From Archivesica marissinica (taxonomy: Eukaryota; Mollusca; Bivalvia; Venerida; Vesicomyidae), in contig CM026391.1 in NCBI GenBank assembly GCA_014843695.1, positions 41,144,598 through 41,208,597 on the forward strand: DNA of 64,000 nt. The letters run 5' to 3'. Shown in pieces: positions 12,601 through 23,186 of the stretch. Position numbers and translations under genes: made by a program. The notes beneath the pieces are model-generated. The model ran no database searches. It was not told the DNA's origin and saw only the letters and a program-made list of their open reading frames with translations. Every line of letters begins with the position of its first letter. Positions within the stretch are counted from its first letter, which is position 1.

Positions 12601-13128
12601 GCCTCCAATGATTATGAGCTTAGGAACAACACCAACTTTGTTACCATGTCCAGACGACTGGAAATATATTCAAAGTCAGTTATACCTGATTCAATAAGTT
12701 TATGGAATACACTCGACCTATCAACACGCAACGCAAATACACTGACAACCTTTAAAAACAAGCTTAAAAAGAAATTTAAATCTCCCATAGTCCCATCGTT
12801 CTACTTAATTGGTGAACGGTTTTACTCAGTAATACAAACTCGAATTAGAAATCGCTGTAGTAACTTAAATATTGATCTTTTTATCAACCATTTACGAGAC
12901 TATCCCGAATGCTCATGTGAACATGGCATTGAAAATGCAGAACATTTCTTCTTTAAATGCAGTCACTATACTAATGCACGACACTTGTTATTTGTCAATA
13001 CTCGTATATTTCATCCTCTCAGTACTCATAAACTACTTCATGGAATAGAATCGCTATCCGATGATGATAATAAAACACTATTTCTAGAAGTACAATCATA
13101 CATTAAAAACACACATCGCTTCTCATAA
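9623..13128 (+). pseudogene. LINE ORF2: endonuclease-reverse transcriptase, one frameshift and two stops
   Basis: Residues 1-121 are a hydrophobic leader ending in DIHLNPGP (114-121), which resembles a 2A peptide. The endonuclease follows, with N134, E160, GDIN (264-267), LIDII (304-308) and SDH (329-331). The linker has KPWYNSLIRK. RT begins at about 555 with LTLNKASGPDEIS, NVMPLFKKGD and NYRPISLIS. A one-base loss in the T run at 11705-11710 breaks the frame just before DISKAFD. The reading continues through a stop at 11770-11772, GVPQGSVLGP, FADD at 11971-11982, a stop at 12022-12024 (probably CAA to TAA) and an open stretch to 13128. That stretch has YLRPLLEYASAVWD and CSCEHGIENAEHFFFKC. 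Three lesions in about 3.5 kb suggest a fairly recent loss. Confidence 0.92.
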
Positions 13129-13530
13129 TTTACAATACGCCCACCTATATATCACATATTATACAATAAAATACTTATCGAGAGCGGCTCTTGTACATCA
13201 TTATCTTGGGTGGCATGGGGTAGCAGCGGGTGGGTTTGGGGGATGAAGTCTCAAGTTATTATATATGTTTTATTTCAATTTGTTTTTTTCAAATCAGGAT
13301 TTTTTAAAAATCATTATCTTGTAATTATTTTCAATAAAAAACCGTCATTTAGTTTAATCGAACATTATTCTGACGTTAGGGACGGGCCGTTTAACTAATG
13401 TTGGAAAAACTTGTGGTCCAACCCTTTTGTTTTATCATGCTTTGTACTTGTTATTACTTAATGTTGTATTACGTATTGCTGCTACTGTACATGTATGATA
13501 AATTCAATAAAATATGATTAAACTTGAATA
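9623..13530 (+). mobile_element. near full-length CR1/Jockey-type LINE
   Basis: One continuous plus-strand element: N-terminal leader, apurinic-type endonuclease, linker, reverse transcriptase and C-terminal zinc-knuckle. A 3' UTR follows that ends at AATAAAATATGATTAAAC (about 13506-13525). The 3' UTR block GGGCCG...AACTAATGTTGG...ACTTGTGG (13385-13425) recurs near 20.4, 29.3 and 46.8 kb as shorter copies. The 5' limit is uncertain and may lie up to about 200 bp upstream of 9623. Confidence 0.9.
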
Positions 13531-13544
13531 AACACTAGAGAAAT

Positions 13545-14640
13545 AAAACAAATCCGTTTTGCAGATGATGCCACGTATATCAATAATGGTTAAAACGAAT
13601 CATGTGAACGTTTAATAGAGGTCATAACCGAATTTGAAACGAGTTCAAGTCTTAATCTGAACACTTTCAAATCAACAATTCTGCGAATAGGTTTATTAAA
13701 AGATTCAGACATAAAATACAGTGAAAATTACCTGGACGAATCAAAATGCAGAGACTGTGGGAATGATGTTCAGCACAAATAAAGAGGTATATATTAAATT
13801 AAATTTAGAACCAAAACTGCAAGAATTTAAATACTGTTTGAAGCAATGGCAACACAGCAAAGTAACTGTAATCAAGACGTTTGCGCAACCGAAATTAATG
13901 TATCCATTCACCGTTTTACCTAACCCATCTGAAATATCATAAAGTCATTAATACATCCATATATAGTTCTATATGGGATTGTAAACCAGACAAAAAAGAA
14001 ATATGTTGAAGCAACAGTATGAAAAGGGAGGTTTAAAGGTAACTGATATTCAAGTTTTCCTGTATTCAATCAAAGCATGTTGGGTGAAACTATTTTTATA
14101 TAAAGAAAACAAAGGGATATGGAAATGTCTCTTTGACCCACCTCTTCACCAATTTGGAAGATAACTCATTTTGAATGCAATATGTCATTAGCAGAGTACA
14201 CATTTTGGCAACCAGTTTCTTAAAGACGTTTTGTATGCACGGTTTAAAGTAAGCTCCGATTTCGAGATTGCCAACGATTTACGAAACATATATCGAACCA
14301 CTCGGATATTTAAACAGAAAAACAGAAGGAAAGACAATTTATGAATAAATTGTTTGATATAGGAATTACATGTACTTATATAGGATAATTATACGACTTT
14401 CGAAATAACAAATTCTTTTCATTTAATGAAAGCAAGTATCGAATATCTATTTTGGGAATGTTCATACATCCAAGAATTATGCGGTAACCTTTCGCACAAT
14501 TTAAAATCTAAAACTATCGATGTGGTGTTCAACCTAGCAGACATCTGTTTTGGTAGATCATACAATTCTACACATACAGATGCATATATTACATTATCAT
14601 GTTGTGTACATTTTTCATATTTAGAATGAAGTATAGGAAA
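13545..14640 (+). pseudogene. decayed L1/Tx1-type LINE RT C-terminal half
   Basis: Begins at IRFADD (Asp pair at 13564-13569) and runs through SLNLNTFKSTILRIG. Then come IKLNLEPKL and LKQWQHSKVTVIKTFAQPKL with VLPNP (13721-13942), typical of L1/Tx1 RT thumbs. IEYLFWECSYIQ (14430-14475) is the usual C-terminal 'EhLFW-C' motif. Many frameshifts and stops are present. It directly follows the poly-A-like end of the previous LINE, so the two are separate insertions. The 5' half is missing. Confidence 0.8.
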
Positions 14641-15065
14641 ACGATTTAAGCATTTTAAAATACATCGATATCAGAATCAATCTTAGTCTAAAAACGCCAT
14701 ATCACTGGAAAGAAACAATTGAGAATAACACAATCAGAAAAGGTCCCCTTTTCGCTACTCATACACTGAATCCCAAGTTTGTATAAGTTGTTGTAATATA
14801 GTACACCAATATAAAGATATCGCTATGAAAACGCTCAATTATATTTCTACTGCCTTCATGCCATTTGTTTCAATCATTCTTCTTTGTTTCAATTATCACA
14901 ATGTTTAGGAATGTTGGTACTTTTTCGTTCAAGGTGCATCATTCACATCCAAAGTAAAAATTCAATACATACATGTATATACATACCAAATATCTGACAA
15001 TATGTCAAACAACAATATGTAATATCATCTTAAGTATATATTTGATGCATGTATGATATGAATGT
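14641..15065. other. non-coding, possibly LINE 3' remnant
   Basis: AT-rich sequence after the L1/Tx1-type fragment. It may hold the decayed end of that element, but I see no motif to prove it. Confidence 0.35.
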
Positions 15066-15762
15066 ATAACTGTAGTGAGTGAGTGAGTATTTGGTTTAAC
15101 GGCGCATCAGCACAGTTCAGGCTATATCGCGCCGGGTTAAGTGTATTGTATACAAGATATCTACAATTAAAAATAGTATGTAGATAACATACTGTTGTAT
15201 TAAAATTGTAATGACGAAAGGTCAATTGTAGCAAAATTTATCAAGCTGTAAGAATGATAAAAATCGTCAGTTGTAAAACTTACAATTTATGTGATTCTTT
15301 TAAAAATGCAATAATGCATTTAAAATCAACAGTGTCAAAAAGCTCCTTCATTGTCACAACTGTATACTATTTTCGACGAATGAGTGCTAAATCTACACAG
15401 TGAATTAAGATGTGTTCAACATTTATAGAGGAATGGCATGGTATACACCATGGTGGATCCTCTCTTTTCAATAATAATGAGTGTGTAAGACGGGTATGTC
15501 CAAGTCTCAACCGTGACATTTGTGTTTCCTCTCTACGGTTGGAGTGATAAATAAAAGATGATTTGCCAATGTTTGGCTTAATTGGTTGTAGTTTATTGAA
15601 TTGTATGTTATTCCAAGTGGTTTGCCACTTTGAAGTAATGTAAGAAAGAATCGATTGCCTAGCATCAGTGTATGATACATGTATTTTTTAGAATTTATAC
15701 AGTCTAGTTTAAGTGCATCTTTTGCACTTTGATCAGCTGTATAACTGTATATATGATATATA
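15066..15762 (-). pseudogene. 3' end of RNase H-bearing LINE (I/Nimb-like) with (TCAC)n tail
   Basis: On the minus strand from about 15760 the text reads YTADQSAKDALKL, the end of an RNase H domain. It then reads NRREETQMSRLRLGHTRLTH, LLKREDPPWCIPC and INVEHILIHCVDLALIRRK, with a stop at 15367-15369. This tail is standard for I-group LINEs that carry RNase H. The 3' UTR ends in GCGCCGTTAAACC and a CACTCACTCAC tail (15066-15112 region), a pattern abundant in molluscs. At least one frameshift is present near 15560-15600. RT and endonuclease are absent (5' truncation). Confidence 0.85.
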
Positions 15763-15799
15763 ATTTATGTGTATGAATATATACGAGGTTACCAGAGAG

Positions 15800-16990
15800 C
15801 CCCCCATATTGTCATAGGTTAAAGGAAGGGCGTGGTAAGTTATCTAGGTAAGTATGTTTGATGTTAAAATAGTGATAATGTAATAAGTAATGGTTTTGCG
15901 TTTCAATTTCTCCGCATGCACAGCTCGGATTGTTCACGACACATTTACGGAGCTTTAATGAGCTACAGCTACTGAGTATGTAACACTTGACCAGTTCTGC
16001 TACCAGTTTGATAAAATGATGGAGGTCTAGCAAAATTTGGGCTAATCTGTTTCTTGAACGATACAATGGAAGGACTTGGTTTAGTTGTCGTTTAGTAATC
16101 GGATTCATTCGTGGAGATTCTACCGTAAATCAACTTTTTTACATATATAATGATCTATGCAAGTTGTCTTCTGGTAGAATCTCCACGGATGAATCCGATT
16201 GAAATGGTGTTGAAATGTTGTTCTTAATAATACAGTTATGTAGATACTTATGAATATAACATTCCAAGGTATTTCTTAAACAGCGTAATAGAGATATGGG
16301 TCTGTACTTTCCTGGATATGAAGGATCGACCTTTTTGTATATGGGAGTAACATTAGCTCTTTCCCATTCGTCCTGAAAATATGATTTACTTAGCAAGTTA
16401 TTGAAGTATGTAGAAAGGGGTATAGACAGTTTGTCTGTACCAAATGCTTTAGACGAGCCAACTAAAGAGATGTTGTTTCATATGTATATTGGTTAACCTA
16501 TTATCAGTAATTGGGTTAATATCTGGTGGATTTCGATTGTTGGCTTCGATGGTAGACTGATCGTAGAAACATGTATTCAGGAGATTGGCCTTGTCTGTTT
16601 CCAATGTTGCCGCCTTGTTTTACAATTGTAAGTTTGGTACAGGAGTTGACTTATTGTTATTATTAAAACGTTTTACCAGCTTAAACTAGTTTTTGATAAT
16701 TAATGAGTTGTCATTTAGCGTTTCATTTAGGTTTTTTGTTTGTATTCGAGTTTTGCCTTTCTAATTTATGTTGTGATTTTGTCTCGTTTTCCCCGGTTTT
16801 AGCCATTGGATTTCAATGTTTGTTGACTTGGCTTTTCTATGGATTCTATTTCGTTTTCTTGTTAATTTACGGATATTGCTTTTGAACCAGGTGACATCAT
16901 TTTTTACTATTTTGTTTTGTATTGATTGTGTAGCTGCACAGTATTTTTGCAGTAATAATATGGGCAATGTTGTCTAGGGTTTCATAATAT
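15800..16990 (-). pseudogene. rearranged LINE: linker, RT start, inverted segment, C-terminus
   Basis: On the minus strand from 16967 the linker reads WFKSNIRKLTRKRNRIHRKA. RT motifs follow: WERANVTPIYKK and YRPISLLRCL (16396-16210), ending at TPFQS. The next RT segment (GFIRGDSTVNQLFYIYNDLC) lies on the plus strand at 16102-16161, that is, inverted. The text then jumps to the C-terminal domain on the minus strand (VVNNPSCACGEIETQNHYLL, about 15960-15880). The RT palm with the catalytic Asp pair is deleted. The inverted segment is bounded by 28-bp arms at 16095-16122 and 16173-16200. Confidence 0.8.
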
Positions 16991-17030
16991 ATTAATTATG
17001 TACAATGTTTTACACTGTACGACTAACAGT

Positions 17031-17165
17031 GAAGCATGATATGAAAATCTGTTGAACATCTATTGGATCCCCAATCAAGATACCGGTGTCACAGTAAAAA
17101 TTACCCATTCTTGAAATTACATGCAGTTGAGACAGCCGACGTGGTAAAATGATAAAATAAAATCG
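17031..17165 (+). repeat. SINE-like 3' fragment, copy 1
   Basis: GATATGAAAATCTGTTGAAC, ATCTATTGGATCCCCAATCA and ACCGGTGTCACAG, ending in GATAAAATAAAAT. It matches 28425-28565 loosely. The form is that of a SINE or LINE 3' end. No tRNA-like head is joined to it. Confidence 0.5.
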
Positions 17166-17169
17166 ATGA

Positions 17170-18250
17170 AAATCCCTAAGCCAACAATGTGACTGAAAAC
17201 ATTGTTTTAAGCGAAAAACCTTGTTTTTAGCGTAATAAAATTGTTATTTGGTTTGTTGAGATTATATGAGAGTATAAGCCGGCCAGGGGTGATATCCCCC
17301 CCCCCCAACTGCAGGAATGTATACAACGTGATTTTTGTATGGTATGGAAATGTATAATTATGACGAGTGAATGTTATATTTTTAAACCTAAATGGTTCAT
17401 AATGTAAATTATGTGTAAAATATTGATATTTCATATCGCGATGAAACGCAGAAAAGGAACATTTAATTTTTATAGTGAATACTCTAATATTTATATGCAT
17501 GCAGATGCATTTGAAAGTATCTAAATCACTGTTGATTTTATATCAGGAAATTGTTCAGAAGAAGCCAACTCATTTTCCGGACAAGCGAAAAGCAATCGGA
17601 GAAACTTGAAATGTTTTTGCAAACACTTTCCTAGTGTAATTTGTATCTCCCAACAATAAAAGGGAATATAATGCTATGAAACTTTTCCCCAATCCGAACT
17701 GTACTGTTGCAACTATTCCTGTGTTATATATCATTCCTGAATAAAATATTGTTTAAACTAACATTTTAGTACATTAATTAATGTTCACTATTGCTTTATA
17801 TTTAATATTCAGTGTATGCATAAGTATTATTAAAAATGAATAGGTTTCAAACACTATAATGAAAACATTGACATGCTGCGACGTTACGGGAAGTAAGCAA
17901 ACTAGCACATAGTGCGCATGCCTTATTTTCTCAGAAAATATGATACGGCTTTTTCTGGTTTGATACAGGCACGTGACGTATCAAACCAGCCAACGTATTA
18001 TCAGGCTTATAAATTTTAATTGATTAGGCTCGTCTCCAAACACTTACATTCTCCAATTCTCCTAATAAATTAAAATGTATAACACAGTAACCTTAGTCTA
18101 TAATACTAATATTCTCTATATAATCATGATTTATTATAAATGATCTAAAATGATGGCAACATCATTCTTGACATATACATATATGTATGAGAAATATATA
18201 ACCGTGCTCATATTAAACATATAGTAGATGCATAATACTTTTTTTACAAG
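17170..18250. other. non-coding stretch with C11 run and a 12-bp inverted repeat
   Basis: Holds a C11 run at 17296-17306. It also has a perfect inverted repeat CTGGTTTGATAC / GTATCAAACCAG (17955-17966 and 17978-17989) with CACGTGAC in the loop. No gene is seen. If the GPCR gene has earlier exons, I could not find them here. Confidence 0.5.
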
Positions 18251-18261
18251 TTATTTCAACT

Positions 18262-18450
18262 TATATTAATCACTCTCGAGACCTCATTCCTGATGGAATC
18301 CATCGCCACGAGGGAGAGAGAAGAGGCAACGTGGAATTTAAATGCCTTGCCTAAGGGCACAATCGTAACGGCTCCAGTGGGACTCGAACTCCGGACCTTT
18401 CGCACCTGAAGCGAACGCGCATCCACTCCATTAGTTTCGGCCCGCCCCAA
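18262..18450 (-). repeat. tRNA-derived SINE, copy 1
   Basis: Read on the minus strand: a tRNA-like head (GCGCGTTCGCTTCAGGTGCG, then B-box-like GGAGTTCGAGTCCC), a body with GTGCCCTTAGGCAAGGCATTT, and GAATGAGGTCTCGAGAGTGA near the end. The same order occurs on the plus strand at 20770-20965. Transcription would be by RNA polymerase III from the internal A/B boxes. Mobilisation would need a partner LINE. Confidence 0.85.
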
Positions 18451-18644
18451 CACACTAGATTGTAATTAACAAAGAGACTGAATATTGTATAAGAGAATTG
18501 CAATTAAGAGACTAATTAATCAATCCTTATTGCCCATTTAAAACAATTTCCGCCTCTATTATCGTTGCATTGATGCAATTATCATTCAAGTCCCAGTTAC
18601 ATGATTAGTAGATAATGTAATCGTGGTATTCTATATGTTTTCAG

Positions 18645-18813
18645 GCTGTGTGTAATTGTTATATGGACACCACCATTCATTGGCGACCGCCTAAATCATA
18701 GCGAACAACACTTCTGCATATGGGAACCGTCTGACAACACAGAGTTTGTTGTCTTTGTCGCCGTTATTGGGCACTATGTACCATGCATTATTATGGTATT
18801 ATGTTATATCAAG
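18645..18813 (+). CDS. class A GPCR, internal exon (TM4-ECL2-TM5)
   Basis: Exon bounded by TTTTCAG (acceptor, 18641-18644 CAG side) and GTAATT (donor at 18814). After one phase base it encodes VIVIWTPPFIG (end of TM4), then HFCIWEPSDNTEF in extracellular loop 2 with the conserved Cys. TM5 is VAVIGHYVPCIIMVLCYIK, with the TM5 Pro and the conserved Tyr. It ends on a complete codon, and the exon at 30381 starts on a complete codon and continues TM5 into loop 3, so the two join in frame. The aminergic-like style is inferred from the TM6/TM7 motifs in the next exon. TM1-TM3 exons were not found in this window and should lie upstream. Confidence 0.88.
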
Positions 18814-20045
18814 GTAATTTGCACGGTGTAGGTTTTGTTATCTTTCTTGAATTTTATGCTGCCCTTAGCCGACAGTAGATAACGCCAAGACGATTTATGG
18901 TAATCTCTTTAATGGCGTAACAAACTACAAATAGTAACAAAACAAAACAAATTGCAAATACATCAATATAAAGTATAATGCACGTTACTTGGCTCATTTA
19001 AGCATAATTACTAATTAATTAATGTATGAGACGGCATGTATGTAAATATAAGTCTATATTTCTATACATGTAGGATCCAAACTTAAATACTCCAATAAGC
19101 AACAAATAACACGCTCTACCACAAACTACTGCATGGCTGTTTAGGTGGATATCAGCATAATAAAGACCTGCTTGGTAAGGCGTCCACCCCAGTTTAGAGT
19201 CTAGATCTTGTCTATAAATAACTAGGATGCCTGTTCAATCCATACAGGACCATTACAAATGATATAATATTAATTTATTAATTGTTATATTAGCATTGAC
19301 GAAATGTGTACAAGGCGAAATGTGTCTGCTGCCTTTCTATACAGTCAAGCCTATGACAAGATTCCATACAAAGGAACAACAAGTTGGCTGCCAAATACAG
19401 GTGCCCGCATAAACAATAGAGTGACTACGATATACATTGTGCAATTATGTTCTATGAACAAACATGATATTGATTTATAATCAAAACCTACCTTGTACTC
19501 TCTAGATGTCCAATCAAACCATGCGGTGGCAAAAGTCAACCTAACCATACCTGCCCAACAAGGGACTGTAAAATAATAAAAACAATTCTCTAATTCAAGG
19601 TAAATACAATTATGCAATGGCAGCTTGGTCCATATACAAAACACAGTTATACTAACAGAAATATTGTGTGCACGTGTAAAATATGTAACTTTGTAGCATG
19701 CTGTTTTGGTAAGCAGTATAAGCATTCGCAAGATTTAATCGATTAACCAAAATGGACGGTCAATGGCTCTTCAATTATCAATCGACTATTTTATACAAAA
19801 ATACGCAACAAAGTTACGCATTCAATTAAATAACAGATGCTTTACAATCCTAATACCTTCATATATCAAACAATAACAAATATATAGGTAAACCTACAGG
19901 AAAAATGGTATTAAAAAACCTCTCTCGTGAGCGGTCGTATAAACGTGCTACATTGATGGTCGTTTTGATTGCAAAGTTACTCAATCAATTAGAAGGAATG
20001 TGTTCGTTCCAGTACACATTTAATGTATAGGATAGGATGTTTGTT

Positions 20046-20175
20046 TTGGTTATTGTCGATTAAAGTCGCAACGTCAGCTTAAGTCACATGACGACTCTCG
20101 AGCTATTATTGGTGGAGGAACACCCCATTGCTACTCCGAACAGTAGTTCACGCACAGATTGACTTATCTGATAGA
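20046..20175 (-). repeat. SINE-like dispersed repeat fragment
   Basis: AAGTCACATGACGACTCTCG and AGCTATTATTGGTGGAGGAA match the block at 31165-31225 (GGTCATATGACGACTATCC, AGCTATTATTGGGTGCCC). The GTCATATGGCGAC...GGTGGAGGA style is common in bivalve repeats. The tRNA-like head is not clear in this copy. Confidence 0.5.
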
Positions 20176-20404
20176 ATATACCACGTTGCTTCAATCATAT
20201 CAATACAATGTGTACGACGTTGATTGTCCGCGGTTATACGACATTAATGGGCTTCAATGAAGTTTGTAGTATTTTGATTAGTTTAATCATATGTTATTGC
20301 ATTCTTTATATTCAATGTACAATACAACTCAAATTTACTAACATGTTACAGATGAAATAAATAAGATATATGGTACAAACATTATCAGTATGTATATATA
20401 TGGA

Positions 20405-20530
20405 GAGGCAAAAGGGTTGGGCCACAAGGTTTAACAACATTAGTTTCGGCCAGCCCCAACACACTAGTTTGTAATTAACAAAGAGACTGAATATAGGATA
20501 AGAGCATTGTAATTAGGATACAAGTTTTTG
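20405..20530 (-). repeat. LINE 3' fragment plus 80-bp repeat shared with 18430-18520
   Basis: On the minus strand AACTAATGTTGTTAAACCTT and GTGGCCCAACCC match the 3' UTR of the LINE at 13.4 kb. The adjoining TTTCGGCCAGCCCCAACACA...TTGTAATTAACAAAGAGACT block also occurs at 18436-18490. Confidence 0.6.
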
Positions 20531-20769
20531 ATTACAATTAAGGGGATAATAATGGATATGATGAAAAATACCAAAAAAGAAAGAAAAGCATTAAGAAATG
20601 CAATTCGCAACTACTACACTTTCCCAGTGCCACACCGTACAATACACCTCAGCCAGTATTTTGATTGGATAACGGCGCCGAAACTATATTTCTGATAGAT
20701 CCGGACTGGGCATGGTATATAAAGCTTAAAATAAATAATACTTTCGCGTGCTTCACCACTCTTAAAAGC

Positions 20770-20965
20770 TGCGGAACCCGTGATTGCGCAGTGATAGCGC
20801 GTTCGCGTCAGGTGCGAAAGGCTTGGAGTTCGAGCCACGTTGTAGCCACAGGCTTGTGTCCTTAGGCAATGTATTTAAATGCCACGTTGCCTCATCGCCC
20901 TCTCATTCGTGGCGTATTCCACCAGGAATGAGGTCTCGGGAGTGATTAATATAAGATGTAAGAAC
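20770..20965 (+). repeat. tRNA-derived SINE, copy 2
   Basis: The tRNA-like head has GATTGCGCAGTGATAGCGCG (A-box region) and GGAGTTCGAGCC (B box). The body has GTGTCCTTAGGCAATGTATT and CCACGTTGCCTC, and the end GGAATGAGGTCTCGGGAGTG. Inverted relative to the copy at 18262-18450. The GCCCTTRGGCAAGG core is shared by several animal SINE families. Confidence 0.87.
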
Positions 20966-21020
20966 TTGTTACGCAATCGAGTTAAAATACATTTGTCTAA
21001 AATTAAAGCTACGTATACGG

Positions 21021-21026
21021 GTTGAC
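21021..21026. repeat. target-site duplication GTTGAC, left
   Basis: GTTGAC directly precedes the element terminus AGTAGCTAAGG. The same six bases follow the right terminus (28312-28317). A 6-bp duplication is the known signature of Polinton/Maverick integration. Confidence 0.9.
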
Positions 21027-21936
21027 AGTAGCTAAGGCCATACGTTCAGATCTAGGTCACGCTATATATTCAATAGAAATCCGCCATCTTGTTTTGTAGA
21101 GTCAATTTTTTAAACTGCCTAATCTGTTGAGATATAGGTCTTGCTATATATTCAATAGAAGTCCGCAATCTTGTGGAGTCAATTGTTTATCCCGCTGTTC
21201 CATGGTTTATCGAATAGTTTATTTAAATATAACCTTTGTACAATTTAAACTGGACGAGCGTAGTAGACGGCATACATAATGTCCTCACTATGTTAGTAGA
21301 ATATATTTTATAAACTCTCCGAGATCGATAGTTGCGTTATACATATATAAGTATAAAAGCTATAGGTGTCATATCGGATTAACCTAGTCTGGTAAGAGCC
21401 GTTGTGCAATGTACAGCGTATCAATTCATACACTAGCCCTCTAAAAGCGCTTTTACGTGCTAATTAACCAATCAAATCATTCTAAGCCTTTGATAATCAA
21501 CATTTCCCCATGTATTCAACAAACTTTTAAACCCGGTGTCTAGATGTAAACATCGTCGACCTAGCGTTATAGATTTATAATGCGCTTTTCTTAAACCATT
21601 AGCCAATCAAATGACAGCTTGGTGTTTTATCTTCGATGTATTAGTTTCAGTATGCGATCGGTACAGTTCGCTTTATGTATTATGTTTGTTAAGCGTAAAC
21701 TTGACATTTAGTTGGAATGTAAACATATCGGGTTTAATGGCCTCTATACTTCTGAAAAAGGACTGTCATATTACTCTCCCCCTTTTAAGGCGTTAAAATA
21801 TAATAAGTGTATACATTTTAAAATGTATTGACACTAATTATTATAGAAACAGGTACATTTACAACATCGAAAGTAGATATTTAATATATACATAATAGCG
21901 AGCACATAACTAGTATAGCTTTATACATGTGTTCAA

Positions 21937-23128
21937 TTATTGGATGTCACTGGCTTTGATAAAGCTGTTGAATGTTGATGGATAATGTCTCCATTTCACA
22001 TAATGTCGCTTGTTGTTTCCTTTACCAATTGTCTTAAGAAAACGTTCAATTTTCCACAGTTGATTAGGCTGAATGTCTATTTTCTGCAACTCGCTTTGAT
22101 AAAATGTCCCTTTGATCTCTTCATTACCCATGTCTTTGAGGCTGTAGATGGGCGTATTCCTCTAGATAGCGTTTGTCATATTACAAATGCTTCTCCGTAT
22201 TGTTTCATCAGTACGCCTGAAAATGCATGTTTTAAGTGACTGATGCGAACATAATCGCCCAATTATATAGAATGGTGAGTTTGCTTGTTCTTGTCTGTGC
22301 GAAGATGTGGACAGCTGACTGTTTCTTGATGTATTCGTGACGTGACTGGAGCCATGTCTATGGTCCGGTGACAGGTGTGGTTATAACTGTCAGCCATGCT
22401 TTGTAACACACGTAGGTACTCGTAATCCTCCTTGTGGGTTAAATAACGATTTAGTTTCGTCTTGAGGGTCAATATTGCTCTCTCCGAAGTTGACGCCTTC
22501 GTCTCGTTCTGCGTACGGAAGTACTTGATTCCGTATTCTTTCATGACTGTCTGTACCTTTTTAGCACGGAACTCTTGACCTGAAATTATAGAAAATGCAT
22601 ATGTAATACACATCAATATAATACATAGAGGATAGTTTTACGTACATATAGGAAAGCTTTACTAATAGATTTTGGATAATAAGCATATATATTACCTTTA
22701 TCGGTAATGAGTTTGGATGGTGACCGTCCTGATTTGGTGAAGACATCTTGAAAGGCTGTGGCAACTTCGTTTCCAGTCTTGGCAGTTAGGGGATGTAGCC
22801 AAAGTTTTTTGCTGAATGTGTCTATGATTAATAGCACATATTAATAGCCTCGATTCTATTTCGCATATTTCACCATGCCCCTTAGGTCCGCCATCCATAA
22901 ATCGTCCTTTCCTGCACTGATCACGTGGTTTCGTTGAAAGCGCCGTCTCACGGGTTTATGAAGACTATATGACTCTTGGTTTTGTAAGAATCGTCGTATT
23001 CTATGCATTCCTAGTTTGTATTGTCCCTCTCGCTGTACCACTTTGTACAATTTCTGAGGACCAGCATAACTTGCAGGATGTGAAGGATCGTAGTAAATAG
23101 TCTTTAAATAATCCTCCCAGGGAGCCAT
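21937..23128 (-). pseudogene. Polinton integrase, left arm (broken)
   Basis: DDE-type integrase that would join the element ends to target DNA. It starts at 23128 with MAPWEDYLKTIYYDPSHP and then LYKVVQREGQ and HRIRRFLQNQ. The first catalytic Asp is in DDLWMADL. A TAA stop at 22841-22843 sits where YVLLIIDTFSKK begins and is shared with the right arm. A phase-1 intron lies at 22580-22695. The second Asp is in KLITDKG and the Glu in TSERAIL. The 3' part (22140-22360) has about a dozen small deletions that destroy the frame. The chromodomain-like end (HYVKWRHYPSTFNSFIKASD) is still readable up to the stop at 21937. Non-functional. Confidence 0.88.
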
Positions 23129-23186
23129 GTCTACACACGTCTATGGCATATGTACAAATGAAGTTATATGTCTCTGTGACACGTAC

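Noticed and set aside
19351..19731. 126-codon minus-strand frame in the GPCR intron
   Set aside because: No recognisable domain, no splice or start context, AT-rich. Length is within chance for this composition.
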